Shown one piece after another: positions 42,771-52,193 of a stretch of DNA of 64,000 bases (position 1 is its first letter; each line of letters opens with the position of its first letter). Below the pieces are notes generated by a model that was not told the origin of the DNA, did no database searches, and saw nothing but the letters and a program-made list of their open reading frames with translations. The position numbers and the translations under genes are program-made. The stretch is from Deltaproteobacteria bacterium HGW-Deltaproteobacteria-15 (GTDB lineage: Bacteria > Desulfobacterota > DSM-4660 > Desulfatiglandales > HGW-15): assembly GCA_002840535.1 (NCBI GenBank), contig PHBH01000031.1, positions 1 to 64,000 of the forward strand, written 5' to 3'.

Positions 42771-43946
42771 TAGGGAAAACACCCTCCTGGGCTCGTCAAT
42801 CCCCTTGAGAGCGATGAGCCCGCGGTCGTAGACCGGCCAGAGCCCCTGGATAAGTTTGCCCGTCTCCTCGCCAATGAGAATGTCACCGCCTGTTGCCAGG
42901 TCGGCAAGACGCGCTGCGATGTTGGTGACCTGGCCGGTGGCGGTATAGGTCATTCGCGTACTCAGCTGCCCCTTGAACCGGGTCAGTCCCACCAGGGCCA
43001 TGCCCGAGTTTATTCCCATGTTGACGTGGATGGGATGCTGGCCTGGGGCGCTTCCCAGTATGAGCTCACGGCTCCTCTGGTCGATGTCCAGGGCGGATCG
43101 AACCGCGTTGACGGCATTGGTTCTCGCATCGTCGTTCTTGAAGATGATCATGAGGCCGTCCCCGGCCGTCTCGTTGATATCCCCGCCCGATCGGTGAATG
43201 GGATCCACAAAACTCGAGAACACCTTCTCAACGATGTCATTGACCTCCGCCTCCGGCCGATTGGCCGTGAGCCGGGTGTAGTTCTCCAGATCCAGAAACA
43301 GGACCGATACCTCTTTCTTCTCTTTGTCCTGCATCAGCTGGTCGGGATAGTCTTCCACGATGCGCCGCACCGACTGGGGCACGAAAGGCGAGAGATGCGC
43401 AAGCATCTGTGAGATCTTGATCTTCTCCTGCGTGGTTTCCCAGTGCCTTTTTGCATTCAGAAGGGCATTGCCCACGATCTCTGAAATATCCTTGATGAAG
43501 TGAAAATCCCTGTTTGTGAAACGGATGCCGGGCCTTGCGACCACATTCACCACCGCCAGGATGTCGCCGTTTACGATGACGGGTATCGCCGCCTCAGGCC
43601 CTGTCTCCACCTTTGAACCGTCGTGGCGCGTTATCGGCTCGCTCCCGGAAACGACCACGCCCTTTCTCCTGTCCATCGCCTTTCGGACTGCCCCACGGTT
43701 TCTCTTGCAGGAGAGACAATTCACAGGGCGACCATAGAGCGCACACTGCAGAGGCCGTGTATATTTCTGCGCATCCGGATCCAGAAGAAGGATACATGCC
43801 TCCATAGCAGAAGGGACGAGGGTTCTTGTCTCCTCTCTGAGCTTCTCAAGGATTTCGTTTACCTCCATGGTGGAGGCGAGCCTCTTCAGAATCCTTCTCT
43901 GCGCTTCGAACCGCTCCCTATAATATGCGCCCTTGTCCGGCTTCAT
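42720..43946 (-). CDS. Soluble class III nucleotide cyclase with GAF domain
   Basis: The 408-residue protein has an N-terminal helical start, a GAF-like sensor domain (residues about 25-170, with CALYGRPVNCLSCKRNRG containing three cysteines that might bind a metal or cluster) and a C-terminal adenylate/guanylate cyclase domain. This domain has VSVLFLDLENYTRLT, GGDINETAGDGLMIIF and YTATGQVTNIAARLADLA. It would make cAMP or cGMP in response to a small ligand or redox cue. The C-terminal 14 residues (after VFSLK) are encoded by the GCATAGCGC repeat, so the original tail was probably replaced. Confidence 0.85.
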   Translation of the reverse strand: MKPDKGAYYRERFEAQRRILKRLASTMEVNEILEKLREETRTLVPSAMEACILLLDPDAQKYTRPLQCALYGRPVNCLSCKRNRGAVRKAMDRRKGVVVSGSEPITRHDGSKVETGPEAAIPVIVNGDILAVVNVVARPGIRFTNRDFHFIKDISEIVGNALLNAKRHWETTQEKIKISQMLAHLSPFVPQSVRRIVEDYPDQLMQDKEKKEVSVLFLDLENYTRLTANRPEAEVNDIVEKVFSSFVDPIHRSGGDINETAGDGLMIIFKNDDARTNAVNAVRSALDIDQRSRELILGSAPGQHPIHVNMGINSGMALVGLTRFKGQLSTRMTYTATGQVTNIAARLADLATGGDILIGEETGKLIQGLWPVYDRGLIALKGIDEPRRVFSLKPHSAKSIAHSELKTA

Positions 43947-44187
43947 CCGTCATATTCCCAGTGTTTGTCCGCTAATTTCCAGTAGCCGCCCCCGGAACCT
44001 CTTGAAGCTGCAACCTCCTGATTGCGATTCCTCTGGGAAGGCTACCAGAGTCCTATGGTTCTTATCAATCATTTTTGCTGCAATCGCAGCCGCCTGTGCT
44101 CTCACAGTTGCTATTTTAAAACCACCGGATGGATGGTACAATAACCTGATTTCGCAAAGCCGGGCACAGGCAAAGGACTGTTGAGGG

Positions 44188-45396
44188 ATGAGAATCATTT
44201 TTTTTGCAGGAAAAGGCGGGGTGGGAAAGACCAGCGCGGCTGCCGCGACGGGAATCAAAGCGGCGGAGATGGGGCTGCGCACCCTTGTTATGTCTCTGGA
44301 CGTTGCGCACAGCCTTTCGGATATTTTTGATCTGGACAAAGGCCTCCTCGACCAGAACAAGGGGCGGCCCCTGCAGGTTGGAGACAACCTGTGGATCCAG
44401 GAATTGGATATTCAGGAGGAGATCGAGCAGAACTGGGGGGATATTCACCGGTACCTCTCCACCCTGCTGAACACCACCGGGCTCGATGAAATCCTCGCAG
44501 AGGAGCTCGCGATCCTCCCCGGCATGGAGGAAGTCAGCCTTCTTCTCTATATCAACCGGTACGCCAAGACCAAGACTTATGACGTTCTGCTCCTGGACTG
44601 CGCTCCAACCGGCGAGTCTCTCCGATTCATCAGCATCCCCACAGCTCTCGAATGGTACATGAAGAAGATCTTCAAGATGGAAAGGACGCTGGCAAAATAC
44701 GTGGGGCCTTTGGCAAGAAAGGTCTATAACGTTCCCATTCCCGGGGACGACTACTTCGACGCCATAGCCGGTTTATTCGACCGTCTGAAGGGTGTGGACG
44801 AGCTCCTTGCCGATCCCAAAACCACTTCAGTGCGATTGGTTGCCAATCCTGAGAAGGTTGTTCTGAAAGAGACCCAGAGGGCCTTCATGTACTTCTGTCT
44901 GCACAAGATGAACATTGATGCGATCATTATCAACCGGATCCTGCCGGACGATGTGAAGGAAGGGTACTTCAAGAGCTGGCACGAGAGCCAGCGGTTGAAC
45001 ATGGAAATGGCCAAGGAGGTGTTCAGCCCCGTGCCGATCTTTCACGTGCCTCTTTTCAAGGACGAAGTCCTGGGGTATGAACGGCTGCACCTGCTTGCCG
45101 AGCGGATTTATGCGGGCAGGAACCCCCTGGAGCGATTCTTTGAAGGCGAACCTTACAAGCTGTCCAAGGAGGACGGACGTTACCGGCTGGTCCTGAATCT
45201 CCCTTTCGTTTCCACCGACAATGTGGAGCTTCACAAGATCGGAGACGAGCTTGTCATCCGGGTGGGCGGAATCAAGAGACACGTGCTGTTGCCGCGGCAT
45301 GTAGCCGCTTCGAGATCGGTGCGAGCGAAAATGGAAGGGGAACATCTGAACATTTTCTTTGAAGGAGAGGAACATGGCAAAAGAAAGGAATGTTGA
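44188..45396 (+). CDS. ArsA/GET3-family ATPase with HSP20-like C-terminal domain
   Basis: The 402-residue protein has the deviant Walker A GKGGVGKTS (residues 8-16), switch I SLDVAHSLSDIFD, switch II LLLDCAPTGESLRF and a C-terminal beta-sandwich (YRLVLNLPFVSTDNVELHKIG, VIRVGGIKRHVLLP) like the ArsA_HSP20 domain. No metal-binding Cys triad of arsenite pumps is apparent, so an arsenite role is unlikely. GET3-like membrane-protein targeting or a chaperone function is more plausible. It overlaps a small conserved gene at its 3' end by 23 bp, indicating a two-gene unit. Confidence 0.87.
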   Translation: MRIIFFAGKGGVGKTSAAAATGIKAAEMGLRTLVMSLDVAHSLSDIFDLDKGLLDQNKGRPLQVGDNLWIQELDIQEEIEQNWGDIHRYLSTLLNTTGLDEILAEELAILPGMEEVSLLLYINRYAKTKTYDVLLLDCAPTGESLRFISIPTALEWYMKKIFKMERTLAKYVGPLARKVYNVPIPGDDYFDAIAGLFDRLKGVDELLADPKTTSVRLVANPEKVVLKETQRAFMYFCLHKMNIDAIIINRILPDDVKEGYFKSWHESQRLNMEMAKEVFSPVPIFHVPLFKDEVLGYERLHLLAERIYAGRNPLERFFEGEPYKLSKEDGRYRLVLNLPFVSTDNVELHKIGDELVIRVGGIKRHVLLPRHVAASRSVRAKMEGEHLNIFFEGEEHGKRKEC

Positions 45397-45604
45397 AAGG
45401 GAATCTTTTACCTGTCCGGTGGGAAAATTCTTCAAGGATTTCGACAAATGGAAGGGCGGCTCAGGATTCTTCGAACATATGAATCTCTCCCGCATCGAGT
45501 TTCTGAAGGCGATCCGATCCCTGGTGGATGAGAGAATTGAAAAGCTGGAAAAGTGCGCTCAACCGCCTGAAGAGAAAAAGGCCACCAAGATCAAGATAGA
45601 GTGA
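45374..45604 (+). CDS. Small conserved protein coupled to the ArsA-type ATPase
   Basis: The 76-residue protein carries CPVGKFFKDFDKW near residues 14-26 and SRIEFLKAIRSLVDERIEKLEK near 39-60, a helical amphipathic stretch. I do not recognise a named family, though this kind of protein next to ArsA-like ATPases is familiar in deltaproteobacteria. The ATG follows GGAGAGG and lies inside the ATPase gene in another frame, so translation is coupled. A partner or adaptor role is inference. Confidence 0.72.
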   Translation: MAKERNVERESFTCPVGKFFKDFDKWKGGSGFFEHMNLSRIEFLKAIRSLVDERIEKLEKCAQPPEEKKATKIKIE

Positions 45605-45605
45605 C

Positions 45606-45639
45606 GCCGGAGGTCGGAGGTCAGCGGTCAGAGGCCGGC
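45606..45639 (+). repeat. Short 7-bp array (GGAGGTC type)
   Basis: Four to five degenerate copies of RGAGGTC/SCGGTCA follow the small gene directly. It is the same unit as the arrays near 4661 and 13261. Confidence 0.6.
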
Positions 45640-45762
45640 AACGACCCGGGAAAATAGCTGGATTTTTCAAAACCCATCTGTGAAATATGTGTAATCTGTG
45701 GATAGACCAGAAGAGGATTGAAAAGCCGGGGCCCCTTTGTTAGTGTCCAAAGTTTTGATAGC

Positions 45763-45832
45763 TGTCATTTCGAACGAAGTGAGAAATCTTTTCTTGAATT
45801 CTGCAGGATCTCTCCCGTTGGTCGAGATGACA
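45763..45832. repeat. Inverted-repeat element related to 7321-7400
   Basis: TGTCATTTCGAACGAAGTGA and GAAATCTT pair with GATCTCTCCCG and TTGGTCGAGATGACA. The outer bases match the hairpin inside the 7311-7429 element, so they belong to one family. It lies just before hisS. Confidence 0.7.
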
Positions 45833-45875
45833 ATCGCTGTTAAATAGCAAACATCCATAAACGGAAGTCAGCAAA

Positions 45876-47153
45876 GTGGAATTTACCACCATAAAAGGTT
45901 TCAAGGACATCCTCCCCGACGAAGTGCAAACGTGGCAGAGGCTGGAGGCTGAGGCAAGAAGGATCTTCTTCTCGTTCGGTTATCAGGAAATCAGACCCCC
46001 CCTGATGGAAATGACTGAGCTCTTCAGCCGGTCCATCGGAGAAGAAACCGACATCGTCTCCAAGGAGATGTACACCCTTGCGGACAGCAAAGGAAAAGGG
46101 CTTACCCTTCGGCCCGAGGCGACCGCATCCGTGGTGAGGGCCTACATCCAACACCGTCTTTACCAGAACAATCCGGTTGTGAAGCTTTTCACCATCGGCC
46201 CGATGTTCAGGCACGAACGACCGCAAAAAGGCAGATTCCGGCAGTTCCATCAAATCGACGTGGAGGTGATGGGCGACCCGGGTCCCAGGTCCGATGCCGA
46301 GGTCATCCTTCTGGTAATGACCCTTTTCCGGGTGCTCGATCTGGCCGATCTCTCTCTTCACATCAACTCGCTGGGGTGCCCCGCCTGCAGGCCCGCATTC
46401 AGGGAGCAGCTCAAGAACTATCTTGCCCGAAACTCCGGGTCACTCTGCGCGGATTGTCAGAGAAGGGCCGAAACGAACCCCCTCAGGGTCTTTGACTGCA
46501 AGGTGGAAGGCTGCCGTGACATCGTGCGGGACGCCCCATCCATTCTCTCGTACATCTGCGAAGCATGCGCCGCGCATTTCACGGCTCTTCAGAATTACCT
46601 CGAGGAATCGAAGATCGCCTTTGTGATAGACGCTACCCTTGTAAGGGGTCTCGATTATTACGCCAGGACAGCCTTCGAAGTCCAGACCGAGAAGCTGGGA
46701 TCCCAGAATGCGGTGGCAGGTGGAGGCCGATACGACGGCTTGATCAGGCAGCTCGGCGGCCCCGATCACCCCGGTATAGGGTTCGCGATCGGAATGGAGA
46801 GACTGGTCGCCCTTATGGAAGAGGGCTCTGAAAAAAAACCTGCACAGGGTCCTGATGTGTTCCTGGTCGGCCTTGGCGAGGCGGCGGGGAAAAAGGTCTT
46901 TGGATGGGTGGACGAGATCAGAAGATCCGGTTTATGGGCCGAGATGGATTACGGCTCCCGAGGATTGAAGGCGCAGATGAAGACCGCAGACAGGCTCCAG
47001 GCACGGAAGGTTCTCATCGTCGGAGAAAATGAACTCGCCTCTGGAAGGGGTGTTCTCAGGGACATGGCCACCAAGGCCCAGGAGGAAATTGCGCTCCAGG
47101 GGTTGGTGGAAAGACTCAAAAGGGATGCGGAAGCTGAGAAGTTGAGAAGCTGA
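45876..47153 (+). CDS. hisS: Histidyl-tRNA synthetase
   Basis: The 425-residue class II synthetase charges tRNA-His. Motif 1 region GYQEIRPPLMEMTELFSRSIG, motif 2 FRHERPQKGRFRQFHQIDVE, the histidine-specific motifs LVRGLDYYARTAFEV and AGGGRYDGL, motif 3 GIGFAIGMERL, and an anticodon-binding domain at the C-terminus are all present. The start appears to be GTG at 45876, with only CGGAAG at longer spacing as ribosome site. A zinc-like CPACRPAFREQL plus CADCQRR cluster sits in the insertion domain. aspS follows in the same direction. Confidence 0.94.
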   Translation: MEFTTIKGFKDILPDEVQTWQRLEAEARRIFFSFGYQEIRPPLMEMTELFSRSIGEETDIVSKEMYTLADSKGKGLTLRPEATASVVRAYIQHRLYQNNPVVKLFTIGPMFRHERPQKGRFRQFHQIDVEVMGDPGPRSDAEVILLVMTLFRVLDLADLSLHINSLGCPACRPAFREQLKNYLARNSGSLCADCQRRAETNPLRVFDCKVEGCRDIVRDAPSILSYICEACAAHFTALQNYLEESKIAFVIDATLVRGLDYYARTAFEVQTEKLGSQNAVAGGGRYDGLIRQLGGPDHPGIGFAIGMERLVALMEEGSEKKPAQGPDVFLVGLGEAAGKKVFGWVDEIRRSGLWAEMDYGSRGLKAQMKTADRLQARKVLIVGENELASGRGVLRDMATKAQEEIALQGLVERLKRDAEAEKLRS

Positions 47154-47248
47154 GAAGTCGGGAAAATCAGACAGAGCGCAAAGAGGGTATCTCATGGGCC
47201 GAAGATAGTTGGGTTGGTCAAATCTGAACCATCGGACGGACAAACCAC

Positions 47249-49054
47249 ATGAAAGAAACAGACGAACTGCAGATTGATTCTCTCGGCGACTGGAAGAGAA
47301 CCCATGATTGCGGCAGCTTGACCGGAGCGGATGTCGGCTGTGAAGTCCTGCTCATGGGATGGGTGAACAGCCGCAGGGACCTTGGCAGCCTCATATTCAT
47401 CGATCTTCGGGACAGGGAAGGCATCACCCAGATTGTCTTTGATCCCAACATCGGCCCCGCTGCGCACCAGAGGGCTCATGTTCTGAGAAACGAATGGGTA
47501 TGTGCAGTGCGTGGAACCGTCTCGCCGAGGCTGAAAGGGCAGGAGAATCCAAAGCTCCCCACAGGGGAGATCGAGGTGAAGGCTTCCGAGATCAGGATTC
47601 TGAACAGGACGGAAACCCCGCCGTTCCAGGTGGACGGTTCTGTAGATGCATCCGAGACGCTCCGGCTCAAGTACCGGTACCTGGAACTGAGAAGGAAGCG
47701 CGTGTTCGAGAACTTTCGGCGGAGGCACCTGATGACCGCCTGCGTCAGGGATTATCTGAACAGGACCGGTTTCATCGATGTAGAAACACCCTATCTCACC
47801 AAGAGCACCCCTGAAGGGGCCAGGGACTATCTCGTGCCAAGCCGGGTCAGCAAGGGCCATTTTTACGCCCTTCCTCAGTCCCCCCAGCTTTTCAAACAGC
47901 TCCTCATGGTCTCCGGCTTTGACAAGTACTACCAGATCGTCCGGTGTTTTCGGGACGAGGATTTGCGGGCCGATCGTCAACCAGAGTTCACGCAGATCGA
48001 CCTCGAGATGTCCTTTGTGAATGAGGATGGGGTGATCGCCGTCGTGGAAGGAATGCTCCACGAGCTCTTCCACACCATTATCGGGATGGAGATTTCCCTG
48101 CCGATTCCAAGGCTGGAGTACCATGACGCCATGGAGAGGTTCGGTACGGATCGGCCGGATATGCGATTCGGGCTGGAGATCGTCGAAGTAACGGATCTGG
48201 CCAGGGAATCCGAATTCCAGGTCTTTAAGGAGGCTATTGAGAAGGACGGCGCGATCAAGGCTATCCGGGTGGAGGGAGGTGCTGCGGCGATCTCGAGAAA
48301 ACAACTCGACGAACTGTCGCGTCAGGCTGTGAGTCTTGGCGCCAGGGGGCTGCTCTCCATCAAAATCGGAGGGGAAGGATGGCAGTCGTCGATGAGCAAA
48401 TTCCTGAAAGAGGAAACCAAGGGCGCCATCGACCTGCGAATGGGAGTCAAGCCAGGCGATATGATCCTCCTCGTGGCGGACCGGAGAAAGACGGCCAACC
48501 AGGTGCTCGGGCAGATCAGGCTTGAATTGTCAAAGAGGCTGAATCTGATCAAACCGGGCGAATACAGACTGGTCTGGATCACAAAATTTCCTCTTCTGGA
48601 ATACAACGAGGCCGAAGGAAGACTCGATGCGGTGCACCACCCCTTTACATCTCCGCTCGACGAAGATCTTCCCCTTTTGGAGCGGCAGCCGGAAAATGCC
48701 AGGGCAAGAGCTTACGATATCGTCCTTAACGGGAGCGAGATCGGCGGCGGAAGCGTGAGGATCCACAATACCTCTTTGCAGGAGAGGATATTCCGTCTTC
48801 TGGGAATCTCCAAGGAACAGGCGGATATGAAATTCGGATTTTTCCTGGAGGCGCTCAGATACGGTGCTCCGCCTCACGCAGGAATCGCTCTGGGTTTGGA
48901 TCGCCTCGTTGCGATCATGTGCGGAGTCGACTCCATTCGCGAGGTCATCGCCTTTCCAAAAACTGCAACAGCCTCATGCCTCCTTTCGGACGCACCTTCC
49001 AAGGTCGACAGCGCTCAGCTTGAGGAATTGGGAATTCGGCTGATAGAAGATTAG
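47249..49054 (+). CDS. aspS: Aspartyl-tRNA synthetase
   Basis: The 601-residue bacterial-type AspRS has an N-terminal OB-fold anticodon domain (EVLLMGWVNSRRDLGSLIFIDLRDREG), motif 1 and 2 blocks (FIDVETPYLTKSTPEGARDYLVP; YQIVRCFRDEDLRADRQPEFTQIDLE split across 2 lines of the catalytic core), the bacterial GAD insertion and motif 3 (GIALGLDRLVAIMCG). Whether it also makes Asp-tRNA-Asn cannot be judged by eye, since gatCAB genes are not in view. The gap to hisS is 95 bp, with no terminator, so cotranscription is likely. Confidence 0.95.
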   Translation: MKETDELQIDSLGDWKRTHDCGSLTGADVGCEVLLMGWVNSRRDLGSLIFIDLRDREGITQIVFDPNIGPAAHQRAHVLRNEWVCAVRGTVSPRLKGQENPKLPTGEIEVKASEIRILNRTETPPFQVDGSVDASETLRLKYRYLELRRKRVFENFRRRHLMTACVRDYLNRTGFIDVETPYLTKSTPEGARDYLVPSRVSKGHFYALPQSPQLFKQLLMVSGFDKYYQIVRCFRDEDLRADRQPEFTQIDLEMSFVNEDGVIAVVEGMLHELFHTIIGMEISLPIPRLEYHDAMERFGTDRPDMRFGLEIVEVTDLARESEFQVFKEAIEKDGAIKAIRVEGGAAAISRKQLDELSRQAVSLGARGLLSIKIGGEGWQSSMSKFLKEETKGAIDLRMGVKPGDMILLVADRRKTANQVLGQIRLELSKRLNLIKPGEYRLVWITKFPLLEYNEAEGRLDAVHHPFTSPLDEDLPLLERQPENARARAYDIVLNGSEIGGGSVRIHNTSLQERIFRLLGISKEQADMKFGFFLEALRYGAPPHAGIALGLDRLVAIMCGVDSIREVIAFPKTATASCLLSDAPSKVDSAQLEELGIRLIED

Positions 49055-49139
49055 AAAGCCGGGGAGATATTGTTGGCTCATTTGAATAGCCGGCTTCCCG
49101 GCAATTGACTCTCTCCCCGGAATGAATATATTTTTGCGC

Positions 49140-49168
49140 TTGACTTTAGGAACCTGATTCTCTATCAT
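49140..49168 (+). promoter_or_regulatory. Sigma-70-type promoter of the PxxKW gene
   Basis: TTGACT (49140-49145), 17-nt spacer, TATCAT (49163-49168), about 30 nt before the ribosome site of the cysteine-rich gene. Its good match predicts solid constitutive expression. Confidence 0.65.
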
Positions 49169-49207
49169 ATTTGATTTAGCATTTCACGAAGAAAGGACGT
49201 GATTCCC

Positions 49208-49486
49208 ATGGTTTGTACATCTTCCAAAAAAGGCGTTGAGTGTTTTTTCATGAACAAGAGCGGCTGCCAGTTCAATGGCGGCTCCTGCCATCCCATTGTG
49301 GATGCCTGCAATGGCTGCCAGAAGGCCAAGGAATTCCCCGCCGGCAAATTCTGCCTGATCTTTCCGGAGCCTGCCACCAAGTGGCGAGCAGGAAAATGCA
49401 ATATGGCTACACATGTGGAAAAAGTTGTGGCCAAAGAGACGGCGAAGGTCAACCCCCTGAAAGCCTCGAAGCGCGCGGCAAAATAA
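49208..49486 (+). CDS. PxxKW family cysteine-rich protein
   Basis: The 92-residue protein contains nine cysteines (VCTSSKKGVECFFMNKSGCQ, GGSCHPIVDACNGCQKAK, KFCLIF, GKCNMATH) and the namesake P-A-T-K-W sequence near residue 58, with a basic Lys/Ala tail. The family is found mainly in anaerobic deltaproteobacteria and its function is not known; metal or cluster binding is likely from the cysteines. ATG 49208 is preferred to GTG 49199, with AAAGGA upstream. It is monocistronic with its own promoter. Confidence 0.85.
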   Translation: MVCTSSKKGVECFFMNKSGCQFNGGSCHPIVDACNGCQKAKEFPAGKFCLIFPEPATKWRAGKCNMATHVEKVVAKETAKVNPLKASKRAAK

Positions 49487-49558
49487 GAAGTAGGCTGCTC
49501 AAGGCTGACTTGTCCGACTTGCCCATTGCAATGGAGCGAGAACGGTGAGGTCTTGCCT

Positions 49559-50311
49559 TCAGCCCTGGAGATATAGAAGGAATTCTTTGTTGCCCTTTGG
49601 ACCGAGCAGAGGGGATTGCATTTCCCCTCTGACTCCCCACCCCATTCTGGCGCAGAATTCCTTGATCCGCTCCACCACCTCCCCGTGAAGGTCCGGGTCC
49701 CGGACAACTCCTCCCTTTCCCACTTGCTCTCGACCGACCTCGAATTGCGGCTTGATCAGGGCAATGATCCAACCCCTTTTTCCGAGCAACTCCGTGACAG
49801 CAGGGAGTACTATCCGGAGGGAGATAAAAGAGACGTCGATGGTTGCGCCATCAGGCCTTTCTCCCAGATTCTCCGGCCTGAGATATCGAATGTTGGTCTT
49901 TTCAAGAAGGACAACCCTGGGATCCTGGCGAAGCTTCCAGTGAAGCTGGCCATACCCGACATCAACGGCAATGACCTTTCTTGCCCCATGCCGGAGAAGG
50001 CAGTCCGTGAAACCGCCGGTTGAAGCGCCGACATCCAGCACGATCTTGTCCTTGAGATCCGGGGAAAACTGTTGGAGCGCCGCCTCCAACTTCAGGCCGC
50101 CCCGGCTCACATAGCTGAGGAGAGGTTGCTTTACAGCGAGAGCTGCGGTTTTTGAGGTGGAATGGCCCGGCTTGTCGATTCGGATCCCGTCTACCGTAAC
50201 GAGACCCTCCATGATGAGTGCCCTTGCCTTTTCCCGGCTTTCCACCAGCCCCTTTTCCACCAGGAGCTGGTCAAGACGACTCTTTTCGCTCCTGGGCTTA
50301 CCGGCAGAGAT
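49559..50311 (-). CDS. tlyA: TlyA-type rRNA 2'-O-methyltransferase (S4 plus FtsJ domains)
   Basis: The protein has an S4 RNA-binding domain ([20 protein letters not shown]) and a Rossmann methyltransferase domain with SAM motif [20 protein letters not shown], like TlyA, which methylates 16S and 23S rRNA cytidines. No ATG, GTG or TTG lies in frame early enough to include the whole S4 domain; the first canonical codon is GTG 50260, inside it. ATC at 50311 has an ideal AAGGAGG 6 nt upstream and gives a normal N-terminus ([14 protein letters not shown]), so a rare ATC start is proposed. It overlaps the dxs end by 14 bp. If only canonical starts are allowed the gene is 49559-50260. Confidence 0.82.
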   Translation of the reverse strand: MSAGKPRSEKSRLDQLLVEKGLVESREKARALIMEGLVTVDGIRIDKPGHSTSKTAALAVKQPLLSYVSRGGLKLEAALQQFSPDLKDKIVLDVGASTGGFTDCLLRHGARKVIAVDVGYGQLHWKLRQDPRVVLLEKTNIRYLRPENLGERPDGATIDVSFISLRIVLPAVTELLGKRGWIIALIKPQFEVGREQVGKGGVVRDPDLHGEVVERIKEFCARMGWGVRGEMQSPLLGPKGNKEFLLYLQG

Positions 50312-52193
50312 CTCGGGCCTCCTTCATGATTCCCTCCACATCCAGACCTACGTCGCATCGCAGTTGGTCCTGGGGTCCGTGTTCCACAAAGCAGTCCGGC
50401 AGCCCCAGTCTGCGGACGGGAATCAGGAGGCCTGCATCGCTGAACATCTCCAGAATAGCGCTGCTGAGCCCGCCCTGCCGGATGTTCTCTTCGACAACCA
50501 GCACCCTTCCCGCAGCCTTCGCATCATCGATAAGGGTTTTATCCAGAGGTTTGGCAAAACGGCAGTTGACCACCCCCGCCGAAAACCCTTCCTCTTCCAA
50601 AAGAGTGGCTGCCTTCATGCAAGGCATCACCATGCTGCCGAGCCCGATGATCAGCAGATCCTTACCGGTTTTCAGCCGTTCCGCCTCCCCAACAGGGATG
50701 ACCTTGAAATCCCTGTCGAGGGGAACACCATATCCGCGTCCTCTCGGGTACCTTATTGCCGAAGGGCCGGGTAACCGAAGAGCGGTGAAGAGCATATTTC
50801 TCAGTTCGTTTTCATCCTTTGGGGCCATGAATGTCAGATTCGGAAGACTGCGCAGATAAGTGATGTCGAAGTGGCCGTGGTGCGTCTGCCCGTCTTCCCC
50901 CACGAGCCCTCCTCTATCCAGGCAGAATACCACGGGGAGGGCCGTCAGGCAGACATCATGGATAATCTGGTCAAAGGCCCTTTGAAGAAAGGTGGAGTAA
51001 ATGGCCACAACCGGCCTGAATCCTTCCGTAGCGAGGCCGGCAGCGAAGGTGACAGCATGCTGCTCGGCAATGCCCACATCGAGGAAGCGATCGGGATAGA
51101 CTTCGGCAAACTTGTTCAGCCCCGTTCCCTCGGGCATGGCGGCCGTAATGGCAAAGATCTTCTCGTTGGTTTTTCCCAGCTCGACCATGGTGTCCCCAAA
51201 GACTTCCGTGTAGGTAGGAATCCGAGTGGACTGGGGAGCGCAAGCGCCCGTGGAAATCTCGAAACAACCCACGCCGTGAAAGTAGGTAGGATCCTTTTCA
51301 GCCGGTCCGTACCCTTTTCCCTTTACGGTTGCCACATGGATGAGCACCGGCCCTTCAAGGTGGAGCACATTGTTGAAGGTGTCGATCAATCGATCGAGGC
51401 GATGTCCTTGAATAGGGCCGACGTATGTGAACTGGAATGCCTCGAAGAGCATGCCCGGGGTAAAGAAGGTGATCAGAGAATCCTCGCTTTTTCTGACAAT
51501 ATTCAGGATGTTCTCCCCAACCCCCGGCACGGATTTCAGAAAATTCATGAGCTCCTTTTTCAACAGAAGGAATCGGCGGCCGGCCATCTTCCTGCTGAGA
51601 TAGGAGGAAAGGGCGCCCACGTTGGGGGCAATGGACATCTCATTGTCGTTCAGAACGACGATCAGGTTCTTGGCCATGCACCCTGCCTGGTTAAGGCCTT
51701 CGTAGGCCATGCCTCCTGTCATCGACCCGTCCCCGATCACGGCGATGACCCTGCCATGCTCGCCCTTGAGGGCCTTTGCGGTAGCTATTCCCAACCCGGC
51801 TGAAACAGAGGTGCTGCTGTGCCCGGTATTGAAGGAATCGTATTCGCTCTCTTCCCGTTTCGGGAAGCCGCTGATGCCGCCATATGTCCGAAGGGTGTCG
51901 AAGCGATCCCGTCTCCCGGTGATGAGCTTGTGCGTATAGGATTGATGGCCTACATCCCATATGATCTTATCTTCCGGTGCGTTGAACACATAGTGCAACG
52001 CGAGGGTCAGTTCCACCACTCCGAGGTTCGGCGCGAGATGGCCACCGGTTTTTGACACGGTCTCGATTATCTTCTGCCTCACCTCCTGAGCCAGCTCGTT
52101 CAATTCCCGTATGCTCAACCTCTTGAGATCCGCAGGGGTGTCGATCGCATTCAGGAGCCGGAAAGGTTTTCTGTTGTCGTCGTTCTTCTTCAT
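50298..52193 (-). CDS. dxs: 1-deoxy-D-xylulose-5-phosphate synthase
   Basis: Dxs joins pyruvate and glyceraldehyde-3-phosphate in the first step of the MEP isoprenoid pathway. The 631-residue thiamine enzyme shows HHx-type substrate loop near [18 protein letters not shown], thiamine motif [18 protein letters not shown], the second domain ([35 protein letters not shown]) and the C-terminal transketolase domain. Length and motifs are complete. Its start overlaps the ispA stop by 4 bp (ATGA), so isoprenoid precursor and prenyl chain enzymes are co-translated. Confidence 0.96.
   Translation of the reverse strand: MKKNDDNRKPFRLLNAIDTPADLKRLSIRELNELAQEVRQKIIETVSKTGGHLAPNLGVVELTLALHYVFNAPEDKIIWDVGHQSYTHKLITGRRDRFDTLRTYGGISGFPKREESEYDSFNTGHSSTSVSAGLGIATAKALKGEHGRVIAVIGDGSMTGGMAYEGLNQAGCMAKNLIVVLNDNEMSIAPNVGALSSYLSRKMAGRRFLLLKKELMNFLKSVPGVGENILNIVRKSEDSLITFFTPGMLFEAFQFTYVGPIQGHRLDRLIDTFNNVLHLEGPVLIHVATVKGKGYGPAEKDPTYFHGVGCFEISTGACAPQSTRIPTYTEVFGDTMVELGKTNEKIFAITAAMPEGTGLNKFAEVYPDRFLDVGIAEQHAVTFAAGLATEGFRPVVAIYSTFLQRAFDQIIHDVCLTALPVVFCLDRGGLVGEDGQTHHGHFDITYLRSLPNLTFMAPKDENELRNMLFTALRLPGPSAIRYPRGRGYGVPLDRDFKVIPVGEAERLKTGKDLLIIGLGSMVMPCMKAATLLEEEGFSAGVVNCRFAKPLDKTLIDDAKAAGRVLVVEENIRQGGLSSAILEMFSDAGLLIPVRRLGLPDCFVEHGPQDQLRCDVGLDVEGIMKEARDLCR

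Noticed and set aside
44188..45396. Arsenite efflux ATPase
   Set aside because: No arsenic-binding cysteines and no arsB, arsR or arsD nearby.
47192..48304. A 370-codon open frame on - inside aspS
   Set aside because: Antisense shadow of the aspartyl-tRNA synthetase catalytic core.
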